Positions 1 through 8,564 of a stretch of 64,000 nucleotides of DNA are shown here, one piece after another (the first letter of the stretch is position 1; every line of letters begins with the position of its first letter). Under the pieces are notes generated by a model that saw only the letters and a list, made by a program, of their open reading frames with translations, was not told the DNA's origin and searched no databases. Source of the stretch: Acidobacteriota bacterium. GTDB taxonomy: Bacteria > Acidobacteriota > Terriglobia > Bryobacterales > Bryobacteraceae. The translations under genes and the position numbers were made by a program. Location: contig JACQZR010000283.1 in the NCBI GenBank assembly GCA_016213775.1, positions 22,281 to 86,280 on the forward strand, given 5' to 3'.

Positions 1-1836
1 TCCAAACGGAAACATAGCCACCACGGACACAATGGACTCATCGGTGCGCACGCGCAACACCGGGTCGCCTGGGCGGATCAGGCGCGGTCGCAACAGTGAC
101 CGAGGCGCAGCCAGGAACGAGGTGTACGGCGTGACGAACTTGTACTTGCGCGACAGCGCGATGATCTCGTCGATGGTGGCTGCATCCTCGCCATCGCGAT
201 CAATCTTCTCTAGAAGCGCGTCCACTCGCGCCTTGGCCCAAGTGCGTGGCAGGTGCTCCGCCGCCGCCTCCTGTGCGGGCAAGCTTACGCTGGCCTGCTG
301 CGTGCCCAACTGGAAAGTGGCTGCGCCGGCGCTCTTGTACTGACCCACCCAGGCGCCGACTGACCCGGAAAACACCGCTTCGTCGAGCCGGTAGATCATG
401 TCAAAGTTGGCGGTCGGTTCAGCCTTCAACGAAAGCCCTTCAATGGGCCGCCTGCCGATCTTTGATAGAAACGCGTTCAGTTTGAATTCAACCGGCTCAG
501 TAGAGCGGACCCACTCAAACACACCGTTCTGCCGCGCCAGCATCTTCAACAGCGGCAGGTTGGCGTCGTCGCCAATGCCGAACACATAACTGCTGGGCCG
601 TGAGGCAACGGGCAACTGCTTCCAGCGATCGGCATACCAGGCTGCGAGCTTCGAGTTGTGCACGATGCCCCGCGTGGACCCGCCATCGCCGATCAGCACG
701 ACATACGTGTTCGCCCCCGAGGTCTGCTTCAACGCCGCCTCCAGCGCAGCCTGGACATTGGTGCCACCCCGCAGGCGCGAAGCTCTCACAGCTTCCAACG
801 CCGCATCCACCGCGGCTGGCGTGGCCGCTACAGGCGCCGTCTGGACTGCTTTCGCTTCATCATTAAACAGGATGAGGCTGAATTTGTCGTTCGCGGTCAG
901 CCCGCGGAGCATGGTCTCCAAAGCGCGAAAGCTCTTATCGAGCTTCTCCCATTGCATGGAGAGCGACGTATCGAACAACGCGATCACGGTGCGCGGCTGC
1001 GCGGTGACGGAAACCGGAGCGGTCAACAGCGAAGCCTGAAAGAATCCCGGTTCGCCCGCATCGCGATGCGTGAGAACCTCCAAGCGGTCTTTGCCACCGG
1101 CGAGCGACCACTTCACGGCGAAATCCTCGCTGAGATTCACATTTGTCCCGGTAAAACTGGCGCGCACACGGTTGGCGGTACGCTCGTCGATCTTCAGCGC
1201 ATAGGCCGCGCCCACATTCTGAAAATCCTGAATCGGATGGCGCGTGATCAATTCCAGTTGAATGCGGAACTTCGCCGCCCTCTGCACACGATACGCCTCC
1301 GGCCGCAGCGGCACGGCAAAGAGAGACTGCAGTAATTCAACAGGAACCGTCTCGTGATACTCCATCTCCAGACGCTTGGTGCCGTGGCCTGGAATCGGAA
1401 CAATGCGGGCGCTAAATACGGCTCCCCGCCGCGCTTCGTCGGAGTCGCGCTCACCCATTTGCAGCAGCCCCGGATCGATGGACTGCCAGCGCAACTGCTC
1501 GTAGATTTCCTGGGCGCGACGCCGCTCCAGAATCACACCGGGGATGCGCACCACATCGTCCCAAACCGCGAAATCGGAGACCAACGCCCGTGCGGGCAGC
1601 GCGAACACATACTTGCCTTCCAGCACCCCAGCGGTCCGGTTCTCGAAGATCTGCTTGACGCGTACACGGGCCACCTGATTGTCGACGCGCGCATCGATCT
1701 CCATCTCCGCCAGGGCGAGCCGCTGCGGGTCGGGCTCAGTCTTGTCGGCGGGGATGAGAATGCCCGCGTCCGCCGACAACCAACGCGCGAACAGAAGGCC
1801 AAGGATCGCGTGCCGGTGCACGTCACGTAACATCAT
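1..1836 (-). CDS. VIT domain + von Willebrand A protein (3' end beyond window)
   Basis: The frame is open from base 1836 to base 1, so the C-terminus lies outside the window. Residues about 30-180 look like a VIT (inter-alpha-trypsin inhibitor) domain, including 'QIFENRT' and 'VFALPARA'. Residues about 281-445 form a von Willebrand A domain with an intact MIDAS start, DTSLS at 289-293. Proteins of this architecture are usually exported or membrane-attached and bind ligands through a divalent metal; the ligand is unknown. The N-terminus (ILGLLFARWLSA) could be a short signal peptide. The ATG at 1836 overlaps the stop of the upstream propeller gene as ATGA, so the pair is probably translationally coupled. 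A second ATG at 1833 is equally possible as start. Confidence 0.88.
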   Translation of the reverse strand, partial: MMLRDVHRHAILGLLFARWLSADAGILIPADKTEPDPQRLALAEMEIDARVDNQVARVRVKQIFENRTAGVLEGKYVFALPARALVSDFAVWDDVVRIPGVILERRRAQEIYEQLRWQSIDPGLLQMGERDSDEARRGAVFSARIVPIPGHGTKRLEMEYHETVPVELLQSLFAVPLRPEAYRVQRAAKFRIQLELITRHPIQDFQNVGAAYALKIDERTANRVRASFTGTNVNLSEDFAVKWSLAGGKDRLEVLTHRDAGEPGFFQASLLTAPVSVTAQPRTVIALFDTSLSMQWEKLDKSFRALETMLRGLTANDKFSLILFNDEAKAVQTAPVAATPAAVDAALEAVRASRLRGGTNVQAALEAALKQTSGANTYVVLIGDGGSTRGIVHNSKLAAWYADRWKQLPVASRPSSYVFGIGDDANLPLLKMLARQNGVFEWVRSTEPVEFKLNAFLSKIGRRPIEGLSLKAEPTANFDMIYRLDEAVFSGSVGAWVGQYKSAGAATFQLGTQQASVSLPAQEAAAEHLPRTWAKARVDALLEKIDRDGEDAATIDEIIALSRKYKFVTPYTSFLAAPRSLLRPRLIRPGDPVLRVRTDESIVSVVAMFPFG

Positions 1837-3752
1837 GGAAGATTCCTTTCCACAAATCGCACCAGGCCGTTGTCGGTGCCGACGTACAGGAAGCCATTCG
1901 CCGCGGACAACGCGGTGACATTGAGCGACGGCAGGCCAGCGGTGAGAAAGCTCCAGCGTCCGCTTGCGGCGCGGTGAATCGCGAGGCCCTTGCCGAGGGT
2001 GCCCGCATAAACGGCAGCCTGGGTCGCCAGCATTGCATTGGGATTCACTTCCAGCCCCTCACCCAAATCAGCGTATCCATGCCACTGGCGGCCATCGAAC
2101 CGGAAAACCCCTGCTCCGTAGGTTCCGGCGAACCATTCATTGTTCACGGTCACCAGCGCACTGATCCAATTGTGACGCAACGCCGAGTTGCTCGTGTTGT
2201 AACTGGAGGTGACTGCTCCCCCGTCCAAGACAGAGACGCCACCCAATGTTCCGGCCATCAGCCGCGGACCCGATAGTGCCAGCGAGTAGACATGATTGCT
2301 CACCAGCCCGTGAAAGGCGCTGATACTCTGCGGCGCGGCGCCAAGAAACGTAATGCCGGCGGGCGTTCCCGCAATCAGCCCAGTGCCGTCGCGGACAATA
2401 TCGGTGACGTGGTCGGCGATGAGACCTTCCTTGCGGCCCATGATCCGCCGTGGCGTTCCGCTGGTATCGGTGAACACCAGACCGTTGGCGGTAGCGACAG
2501 CGGCTCCCGTCTTGTCGGGCAGAATGCGGTTGATACAGAATAGATGCTCGTCTTCGTGATGGACGGCGGCGGAGCGTTGACCCAAGCCTTCCATCACATC
2601 CAAACCGCGATCGAAGTACCCGATCCACAAGCGGCCGGATTCCTCCGCGGCAAGCGAGGCAATGTTGGAATCGGCAAGCGCGGCAGGCTCGGCCTGCACG
2701 ACTCGCCGCCAACCCGTGGATGAGGCACCGCTGTCGAGCGTACGCGCCACCACTGCGTTGCGCAGGACGGCGTAGACCGAATTCCCGGATTCCAGAAACG
2801 CGGAGACAGGCTGATCGGGAATTCCCAACACACTGCGCTGCGGCCGAGGCTGGCGACCGGTCAGCGGGACTTCCACGATGCCCTCCTCCAGGGTTCCAAT
2901 CAACAGATTGCCGTGGGTGAAGTGGAGCGCCTGAGAGAGAGTGCCTTCGGCCAGCACGCGCTCCCACTTCCCCGCGCGGAACTCGGCCACACCGGTGGCG
3001 GTTCCCGCATACAGATGGTCCTCCGAGACAACCATCGTTAGTACATGCGCATCCGGGAGTCCGGATTTGTCATCGAAGTGAGAAATTTCTCCCGCATGCA
3101 GAAAAAAAAGCCCGCGATCCAAGGTTCCCACCCAAAGACTGTCCACCGCCCCCGCGATAGCAGTCACCGCCACACCCTTCAACGACTGGTGATAGTGGCG
3201 CAGCGAGCGGCCATCCCAAGCCAGCAGGCCGGCCTTCTCGGTCCCGAGCAGCAACTCGCCGGTGGAAAGCGCATGTAGGGCTGTCAGCTTGCGATGCTGC
3301 GCGGCCTCGGGCAACAGTTGTCGAAAAGCGCGCCCATCATAAATGACCAGCCCGGCGCCTTGCGTGGCAATGCAAAGGACGGACTCCCCGGCCGAGGCCA
3401 TCGATGCCGCCAAAAGCTTTACTAACGGCGCGGACGGCAAGTCGAGTCCCGCTTGATAGCGATGCAGGAACTCCCCCTCTCCCGAATACTCCCATAGGGC
3501 ATCGGAACTCAACAGCCACAACTTCCCCTGATAGACCGCCGCGTCGCGAAAGGATGCCGCCGAGGCGATGGATTCAACCCCGGCAACAGCGGCGCGCTCC
3601 ACCGGTCTTTCGATAAACCGAACCTCGTTGCGCAGCCGGACCTCAGCGGCACTGCGCGCAAGCGTGCCGCGGGCGTTCCACAGAATCCAAGCGGCGGCGC
3701 CCGTCAAGACCACGGCCACAGCGGCAATCGCCCAGCGGCGGAAATCAACCAT
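1833..3752 (-). CDS. Membrane-anchored beta-propeller protein (two-component-regulator-propeller type)
   Basis: 639 aa. An N-terminal hydrophobic segment (about residues 8-26) is followed by many blades of the form 'LWVGTLDRGLFFL', 'LYAGTATGVAEF', 'LLIGTLEEGIVEV', 'LWIGYFDRGLDVM' and 'LYVGTDNGLVRF'. These are typical of Reg_prop (ligand-binding sensor) propellers. No histidine kinase, GGDEF or receiver domain follows, so it is a stand-alone propeller, probably periplasmic and held by the N-terminal helix. The gene overlaps the downstream VIT/VWA gene by ATGA, which suggests a sensor or scaffold partner for it. The ATG at 3752 has a TACGAT hexamer nine bases upstream and no clear Shine-Dalgarno. 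Confidence 0.85.
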   Translation of the reverse strand: MVDFRRWAIAAVAVVLTGAAAWILWNARGTLARSAAEVRLRNEVRFIERPVERAAVAGVESIASAASFRDAAVYQGKLWLLSSDALWEYSGEGEFLHRYQAGLDLPSAPLVKLLAASMASAGESVLCIATQGAGLVIYDGRAFRQLLPEAAQHRKLTALHALSTGELLLGTEKAGLLAWDGRSLRHYHQSLKGVAVTAIAGAVDSLWVGTLDRGLFFLHAGEISHFDDKSGLPDAHVLTMVVSEDHLYAGTATGVAEFRAGKWERVLAEGTLSQALHFTHGNLLIGTLEEGIVEVPLTGRQPRPQRSVLGIPDQPVSAFLESGNSVYAVLRNAVVARTLDSGASSTGWRRVVQAEPAALADSNIASLAAEESGRLWIGYFDRGLDVMEGLGQRSAAVHHEDEHLFCINRILPDKTGAAVATANGLVFTDTSGTPRRIMGRKEGLIADHVTDIVRDGTGLIAGTPAGITFLGAAPQSISAFHGLVSNHVYSLALSGPRLMAGTLGGVSVLDGGAVTSSYNTSNSALRHNWISALVTVNNEWFAGTYGAGVFRFDGRQWHGYADLGEGLEVNPNAMLATQAAVYAGTLGKGLAIHRAASGRWSFLTAGLPSLNVTALSAANGFLYVGTDNGLVRFVERNLP

Positions 3753-3917
3753 ACACGGTGTATCGTAACGCGCACGACCGGCTATGCGCCTCCGTCACTC
3801 GATGGCGCACGAGAATTGGGGACTGCTACACCGGATCGCCCTCGCACCGGATTCTTTGCTCGCGACAGAACCGCTCAAGACACTCGGCGGGTCGATGGGG
3901 GTGTCAAGAATTCTTGT

Positions 3918-4775
3918 CTACACCTCGAACATCTTCAGGGTGTTCTCCAGGGACGTCATCGCATCCCCCAGCGGGGAGTACTCATGTGCGACATACCCGG
4001 TGTAGTTCAGATCGGCGATCGCCTTGGCGATCCCGCGGTAGTTCATCTCCTGCGTGTCGTCCATCTCGTGACGCCCCGGATTGCCCGCGGTGTGAAAATG
4101 AGCGATGTACTGGAAGTTGGCGCGAATGGTTCGAATCACGTCACCTTCCATGATCTGCATGTGGTAGATGTCGTAGAGCAGTTTCACGCGCGGCGAATTG
4201 ACCCGCTTGCACAACTCCACACCCCAACTCGTACGGTCGCACTGATAGTCGGGGTGATTCACCTTGCTGTTCAGCAATTCCATGCAAATGGTGACCTTCT
4301 GGTCCTCAGCCTGCGCCTTTAGCTTGTTCAGCAGAGTGACGCAGTTGTCGAGACCCTCTTCATCGGCGATGCCGCGACGATTGCCGGAGAGTGCAATGAC
4401 ATTGGGGGCACCCACCGCGGACGCAGCCTTGATCATGTCACGGTATTGCGGCTCGAGTTTGGCGTGATTCTCTTTGTGGTTCATGTTGTCGGTGAGTGAG
4501 CCACCACCGCGAACCATGGACGGCGCGACGCCGTATTTCTTGAGAATCGGGAAGACATCGGGCGAGACCAGGTCGTAGCCAACAACGCCCATTTCGGCGG
4601 CCTTCTGGACGCGCTCTTCAAAGCTCATCTTGGTTTTGCCGAAGACACCGTTGGTAACGGCCTGTTTGAGGCGGCCCTTGCGTGGGGCGGCGGAGGCGGG
4701 AAGGGACACGCCGGCAAGGGCGAGCCCTGTAGAAATGCTATTAGTGAAGAAGCTACGGCGTTGCATCACGTTCAT
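3918..4775 (-). CDS. Sugar phosphate isomerase/epimerase-like TIM-barrel protein, Tat-exported
   Basis: 285 aa from the ATG at 4775. The start is chosen because the protein then begins MNVMQRRSFFTNS, a twin-arginine signal, followed by a hydrophobic stretch ending in ASA. Upstream ATGs at 4892 only add sequence without family character. The mature part has xylose-isomerase-like TIM-barrel features, for example 'GYDLVSPDVFP', 'VTICMELLN', 'VKLLYDIYHMQIMEGD' and 'HFHTAGNPGRHEMDD', close to hydroxypyruvate-isomerase-like proteins. The conserved acidic and histidine positions suggest an intact metal site. The substrate is unknown. The sequence just before the start contains two copies of 'tatcaggagagg' on the plus strand and no minus-strand Shine-Dalgarno. 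Confidence 0.85.
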   Translation of the reverse strand: MNVMQRRSFFTNSISTGLALAGVSLPASAAPRKGRLKQAVTNGVFGKTKMSFEERVQKAAEMGVVGYDLVSPDVFPILKKYGVAPSMVRGGGSLTDNMNHKENHAKLEPQYRDMIKAASAVGAPNVIALSGNRRGIADEEGLDNCVTLLNKLKAQAEDQKVTICMELLNSKVNHPDYQCDRTSWGVELCKRVNSPRVKLLYDIYHMQIMEGDVIRTIRANFQYIAHFHTAGNPGRHEMDDTQEMNYRGIAKAIADLNYTGYVAHEYSPLGDAMTSLENTLKMFEV

Positions 4776-5011
4776 AGTATCAGGAGAGGTATCAGGAGAG
4801 GGAAGTAGGATGGGCTTCGCATTGTGGGTGGATAAGGAGATGACTTGGGCGCAGGGGACGCACGAGTACCGGCCGATGGGTGTGGCCATCATCAGTGTCA
4901 GCGACTACTACCGCCAGCGCGACTTCCATAGTAGACGCAAGACTCCGTCCCGCGACCGGCGCTTATTCGTGGGCTTCTTCGCCTCCCTTGCCCATATGAA
5001 CGAGTACCTGG
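4776..5011. other. Intergenic region, no convincing gene
   Basis: A plus-strand open frame runs through here (to 5073), but its translation has no family character. A 12-bp direct repeat (tatcaggagagg, twice, about 4779-4802) lies just upstream of the isomerase start. No promoter was identified. Confidence 0.4.
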
Positions 5012-6124
5012 ATGCCCGTCGCAAGGGCAAGGTCCGCCGGAAAGTGCCGGGACGAGCCATGGCTATCGAATAAAGTCATTCTTCGAAGGCCGGAATCGAC
5101 CGATAAGTCAGTTGATGGCCCAGGAACTCGGAGCGCACGGCGTTCCGCGACGCTCACCGGATTCATAGACGAATTCGCCCGCAACACGCAAATACAGCCG
5201 CCGACGGACGTGGAGAGCTGCGCGCTTTCCGATCTCGTGCGGTCCTTTGACCAGCATCCCGTGATGGTCAGGCGTACCATATTGGAGTTGTTCGCCAAGG
5301 CGCCTCAGAAGTTCTATGCCGAGGCTTTGCATTTGTTGAATACGGACCTCCGTGGCACGGGTAGGGACTTCCTCATCTCGCATCTACTGGAGAACGAGTT
5401 GCTCTTGAGAGCCGTTGCCGATCCCGAGGCATTCCCCATCAAGACCGCTGTCACTCTGGCGGCGAACTTGTACCAGATCGACCAGCAACTGGACGCCAGA
5501 CTCCTTCGCCTGGTGATGAGGGAAGGCGGTCTCGGCAGGGATCCGGATTCGAGCCTGGTTCACGTGCTCAATATCATCGACGAAATCAGCGATTGCACCC
5601 GGCTGGTCCCGCTTCTCATGAGGCTGACCAAACATGGTAACAACCGGGTGCGCTCGAAAGCGATTCTGTTGTTGGGTCGTGTGCACCGTAATGTGGACTG
5701 GCTGCAACAGCAGTTGTCCGTCGCGGATCCTCGCTATCGGGCCAATGCGATTGAAGGCCTGTTGTACGCGCAACCCGGCGATAAGGAGATCCAGCTTCTC
5801 TGGGCCGCCGCCACCGATTCCCATCATCGCGTGGCAACCACGGCATTACGCGTGCTCCATCACTTTGGCCAGCAGCGCGCCGCCGATCAACTGGTGGAAC
5901 TTACCGAACACGCGAACGAGGAGTTCCGGGCCGCCGCGGCTTGGGCCTTTGGCGAGATCGGGCAGCGCAAGTTCCTGGAAGTGGTGCAGAAGATGGCGAG
6001 GTGGGACACGGGGCGGGCACGCAGAGCTGCCCTAAAGGCGGCGTCCAAGCTGCACGCATTGCCCGAAGAGCCGGCGGCGGTGGCGGCCAGCGTGAATCCA
6101 CGCGAAGTTCTCCCCGTCCTGTAA
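5012..6124 (+). CDS. HEAT-repeat protein
   Basis: 370 aa if started at the first ATG. From about residue 75 onward the sequence is a string of paired helices, such as 'LVPLLMRLTKHGNNRVRSKA', 'DPRYRANAIEGLLYAQPG', 'HHRVATTALRVLHHFGQQ' and 'NEEFRAAAAWAFGEIGQR', typical of HEAT or PBS-lyase-like repeats that act as protein-binding scaffolds. The first 66 residues have unusual composition, and an in-frame GTG at 5210 could be the true start. No signal peptide or membrane segment is visible. It stands alone between divergent neighbours and its partner is unknown. Confidence 0.72.
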   Translation: MPVARARSAGKCRDEPWLSNKVILRRPESTDKSVDGPGTRSARRSATLTGFIDEFARNTQIQPPTDVESCALSDLVRSFDQHPVMVRRTILELFAKAPQKFYAEALHLLNTDLRGTGRDFLISHLLENELLLRAVADPEAFPIKTAVTLAANLYQIDQQLDARLLRLVMREGGLGRDPDSSLVHVLNIIDEISDCTRLVPLLMRLTKHGNNRVRSKAILLLGRVHRNVDWLQQQLSVADPRYRANAIEGLLYAQPGDKEIQLLWAAATDSHHRVATTALRVLHHFGQQRAADQLVELTEHANEEFRAAAAWAFGEIGQRKFLEVVQKMARWDTGRARRAALKAASKLHALPEEPAAVAASVNPREVLPVL

Positions 6125-6147
6125 CAGGCAGAATCCGCACCAAGTGG

Positions 6148-6153
6148 TACAAT
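6148..6153 (+). promoter_or_regulatory. Candidate -10 of the ferredoxin gene
   Basis: TACAAT lies 12 nt upstream of the ATG. No good -35 is visible. This is weak evidence, based on position and resemblance only. Confidence 0.3.
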
Positions 6154-6165
6154 TTAATTGCCCAC

Positions 6166-6525
6166 ATGCCCAAAGTGACCTTCCTGCCCGCCAATCAAAC
6201 ATTCGAATTCGAGAGCGGCAAACTACCCTACAACGATCATGGAAAGCCAGAGTCCGTTCTCGATGTGGCACTCAACTTCGGCTTCCACCTGGAGCACGCC
6301 TGCGGCGGATCCTGCGCCTGCACCACCTGCCACGTGGTCGTCAAACAAGGTGATGCCAACCTCAGCCCGATGGAAGAAGATGAAGCCGACCGGCTCGAGT
6401 TGGCCGCCGATCCCACGTTGCATAGCCGTCTGGGTTGCCAGGCCATTGTCAAAGGGGACGTGGTGGTGGAGATCCCAGGCTGGAACCGGAACTACATCAG
6501 CGAAGGCGGCGGGTCTACTCTTTAG
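6166..6525 (+). CDS. fdx: 2Fe-2S ferredoxin (ISC-type)
   Basis: 119 aa. The sequence contains the plant/adrenodoxin-type cluster pattern ACGGSCACTTCHV followed by 'GCQAIV', giving the four cysteine ligands of a [2Fe-2S] ferredoxin. The spacing C-x5-C-x2-C resembles the ISC-system ferredoxins. No isc genes are adjacent. The ATG at 6166 is chosen because the family begins MPKVTFLP; longer in-frame sequence upstream overlaps the HEAT gene. A TACAAT hexamer at 6148-6153 is a possible -10, which would leave only a very short leader without a Shine-Dalgarno. Confidence 0.93.
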   Translation: MPKVTFLPANQTFEFESGKLPYNDHGKPESVLDVALNFGFHLEHACGGSCACTTCHVVVKQGDANLSPMEEDEADRLELAADPTLHSRLGCQAIVKGDVVVEIPGWNRNYISEGGGSTL

Positions 6526-6720
6526 GTTGCACTCGGCGTTGACAGGCCCAGGTTCTCTTTGTAGAGTCGAGGAACGGCGCGGGTGTCCGGAAGATCCCGT
6601 TTCCGCTCCCCGCTCGTCAAACCCGACGTGCCGGTTTCCAAAAACCCGATGAGCGTGTTGGTTGCTTCTCAGCAACATAGGCATACCGAAAACTCCCGTC
6701 CCGGGACTCTCACTCGCTCG
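6526..6720 (-). mobile_element. Degenerate group II intron 3' end (domain V/VI-like scar)
   Basis: On the minus strand 6601-6654 reads 'GGAAACCGGCACGTCGGG' then 'TTTGACGAGCGGGG'. This resembles the 3' strand of bacterial group II intron domain V (…GAAAcc-GCACGTCGGGTTTGA) and its linker, as remembered from many introns. The 5' strand of domain V should read like AGCCCGATGCGG but is scrambled here (GCTCATCGGG). The minus-frame translation 'GNRHVGFDERGAETG' matches the spurious peptide commonly annotated over such intron tails. No reverse transcriptase ORF is present, so at most this is a remnant. Confidence 0.4.
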
Positions 6721-6869
6721 TGATTTGCGCGATTAGAGAGCGCGCGTTATTGCGTGAATCAGCCAACGCCCCAAGCCGGCCCGGCATTCGACCCTGTCAC
6801 GCATTCCATTTTCATCCTTCGCGCGCGACCGCGCCAAAGGCTGGTCGTGAGAGGCTCACCTAATGGCCA
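6721..6869. other. Intergenic, nothing recognised
   Basis: This segment lies between the possible intron scar and the end of the DUF1501 gene. No open frame, RNA fold or repeat stood out. Confidence 0.3.
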
Positions 6870-8291
6870 TTAAGCCCTCAGTAACTCCCGAATCAGCGCC
6901 CCACCCGTCTGGCTCAACTGTTTCTCGCGCCCTGCATGCAAATACCGAAGCTTATTATCGTCAAGTCCCAGCAAATGGAGCAATGTAACATGAAGATCCT
7001 TCAGCGGATGAACCGCCTCAACCGCCGCCCCGCCAGTTTCATCGGTGGCCCCGATAATATGTCCGGCCTTCACCCCGCCGCCGGCCAGCCACACCGTCAT
7101 CGCGTTGGCATTGTGGTCGCGTCCCCAAGCCTGCCCGCCGCGCCGGATCCCATTATCGGGACTGCGCCCAAACTCCCCTGCCCAAACAACCAGTGTCTCG
7201 TCCAGCAGCCCGGTCCGCTTCAAGTCCTTCAGCAGCGCAGCCACCGGACGGTCCATCACCTGAATACGAGTCCCATGGGCCTTCTCGATATAATCATGCG
7301 AATCCCAGCCCATCGCAATCACCTGAACAAACCGCACCCCGGCCTGCACCAGCCGCCGCGCCAGCAGACACCGCCGACCCAGCGCGTCAACATCTTTTTC
7401 ACCGCCGCCGATGCCATACATCTCCAAGGTCTTCGCCGGTTCCTTGGAAAGATCCACCACACCCGGCATCTCGGCCTGCATCCGGAACGCCAGTTCATAA
7501 CTCTCAAGCCGCGCCGCCAGTTCCTCATGCTCCGGATGCTGCGCCTTATGAATTGCATTCAACTTACTCAGCAGATCCAGGTTAGCCCGCTGCCGCTCGG
7601 TGGTCACTCCCGCCGGAGGCCGCATATCCAGAATCGGAGTCCCCTCGGGACGCAGCGGGGTACCCTGATAGTGCGCCGGCAAATACCCGTTCGACCAGTT
7701 CGCCGACCCGCCCTGCGGATACGCGACATCGGGCAGAACAACAAATGCCGGCAGATTCTGATTCTCCGTCCCCAGCCCGTAAGCGCTCCAGGCGCCCACC
7801 GCCGGGTCGCCGCCAAACTGGTTCCCCGTGTTCAGATGATACAGCGCCGTCGGATGATTTACACTCTCGGCCTTCAACCCGCGATAGAAACAAACATCGT
7901 CCACTACTCCAGAAAACTCACGGAACAGCGAGTTAATCTCGATCCCCATCTTACCGGCCCGCTGAAACGTAAATGGGCTCCGCACATAATAGCGTTCCCC
8001 GGTATTCATGTTCGCTTCAAACTTATTGCGCTCTTTCTGAAAGCGCGTCATGTGCAAATCGGCCAGCTTGGGCTTCGGATCAAAAGTGTCGATATGCGAC
8101 GGCCCTCCCTCCATCAGGAGGAAAATACAGCGTTTCGCCTTCGCCGGAATATGCTGCGGCCGCGGCGACAGTACCCCTGCCTGAGCTTCTTCGGCCAGCA
8201 GCGACGACAGTGCCACCGCCCCCAGCCCCATACCGGAGCCAAACAAAAAGTCTCTCCGGTTGAGCGCAGCCGGAACCAATCGGTCCCCCAT
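6870..8291 (-). CDS. DUF1501 family secreted protein
   Basis: 473 aa from the ATG at 8291. DUF1501 proteins are sulfatase/alkaline-phosphatase-fold relatives common in Planctomycetes and Acidobacteria, usually paired with DUF1549/DUF1553 cytochrome proteins as here. The N-terminus has 'LNRRDFLFGSGMGLGAVALSS', a Tat signal. Family motifs include 'FLLMEGGPSHIDTFDPKP', 'VVWAGEFGRSPDNG' and 'GRDHNANAMTVWLAGGGVKAG'. Upstream in-frame sequence to 8342 is only the repeat-derived peptide 'KREARSQKPGAR', so the later ATG is preferred. The repeat itself supplies an AGGAG about 6 nt before that ATG. The exact enzymatic activity of the family is not known. Confidence 0.9.
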   Translation of the reverse strand: MGDRLVPAALNRRDFLFGSGMGLGAVALSSLLAEEAQAGVLSPRPQHIPAKAKRCIFLLMEGGPSHIDTFDPKPKLADLHMTRFQKERNKFEANMNTGERYYVRSPFTFQRAGKMGIEINSLFREFSGVVDDVCFYRGLKAESVNHPTALYHLNTGNQFGGDPAVGAWSAYGLGTENQNLPAFVVLPDVAYPQGGSANWSNGYLPAHYQGTPLRPEGTPILDMRPPAGVTTERQRANLDLLSKLNAIHKAQHPEHEELAARLESYELAFRMQAEMPGVVDLSKEPAKTLEMYGIGGGEKDVDALGRRCLLARRLVQAGVRFVQVIAMGWDSHDYIEKAHGTRIQVMDRPVAALLKDLKRTGLLDETLVVWAGEFGRSPDNGIRRGGQAWGRDHNANAMTVWLAGGGVKAGHIIGATDETGGAAVEAVHPLKDLHVTLLHLLGLDDNKLRYLHAGREKQLSQTGGALIRELLRA

Positions 8292-8389
8292 TCTGGCTCC
8301 TGGCTTCTGACTTCTGGCTTCTCGTTTAGTAAACATAGACAAACTCGTTAGGGTTCAACAATACCAGGCAAAATCCGCAAGCGCCCGTA
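8241..8389. repeat. Tandem duplication of gene junction, unit 1
   Basis: This unit carries the beginning of the DUF1501 gene, the 'gccagaag'-type short repeats and a copy of the last codons of the DUF1553 gene (…LLNPNEFVYVY-stop). It is repeated, with small changes, at 8390-8564. It ends '…agcgcccgt' and the next unit begins 'aaacaaaaagtc', as this one does. Confidence 0.85.
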
Positions 8390-8564
8390 AACAAAAAGTC
8401 TCTCCCGTTGAGCGCAGCCGGAACCAATCGGTCCCCATTCTGGCTTCTGGCTCCTGGCTTCTGGCTCCTGGCTCCTGGCTTCTGACTTCTGGCTTCTCGT
8501 TTAGTAAACATAGACAAACTCATTGGCATTCAACAATACCAGCGCAAAATCCGCAAGCGCCCGT
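8390..8564. repeat. Tandem duplication of gene junction, unit 2
   Basis: This is the second unit, about 26 bp longer than the first because the internal 7-8 bp repeats (ctggctt/ctggctc type, about 8440-8500) are expanded. Its minus-strand frame 8326-8529 fuses a dead DUF1501 N-terminus (GDRLVPAALNGRDFLF) to a dead DUF1553 C-terminus (VLLNPNEFVYVY), showing that the duplication spans the junction of the two genes. Confidence 0.85.

Noticed and set aside
4810..5073. Plus-strand frame before the HEAT-repeat gene
   Set aside because: The translation has no recognisable pattern, no Shine-Dalgarno and ends inside the HEAT gene; treated as chance.
6936..8351. Long plus-strand open frame opposite the DUF1501 gene
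   Set aside because: It is the antisense shadow of a GC-rich gene; the minus-strand frame has clear family motifs.
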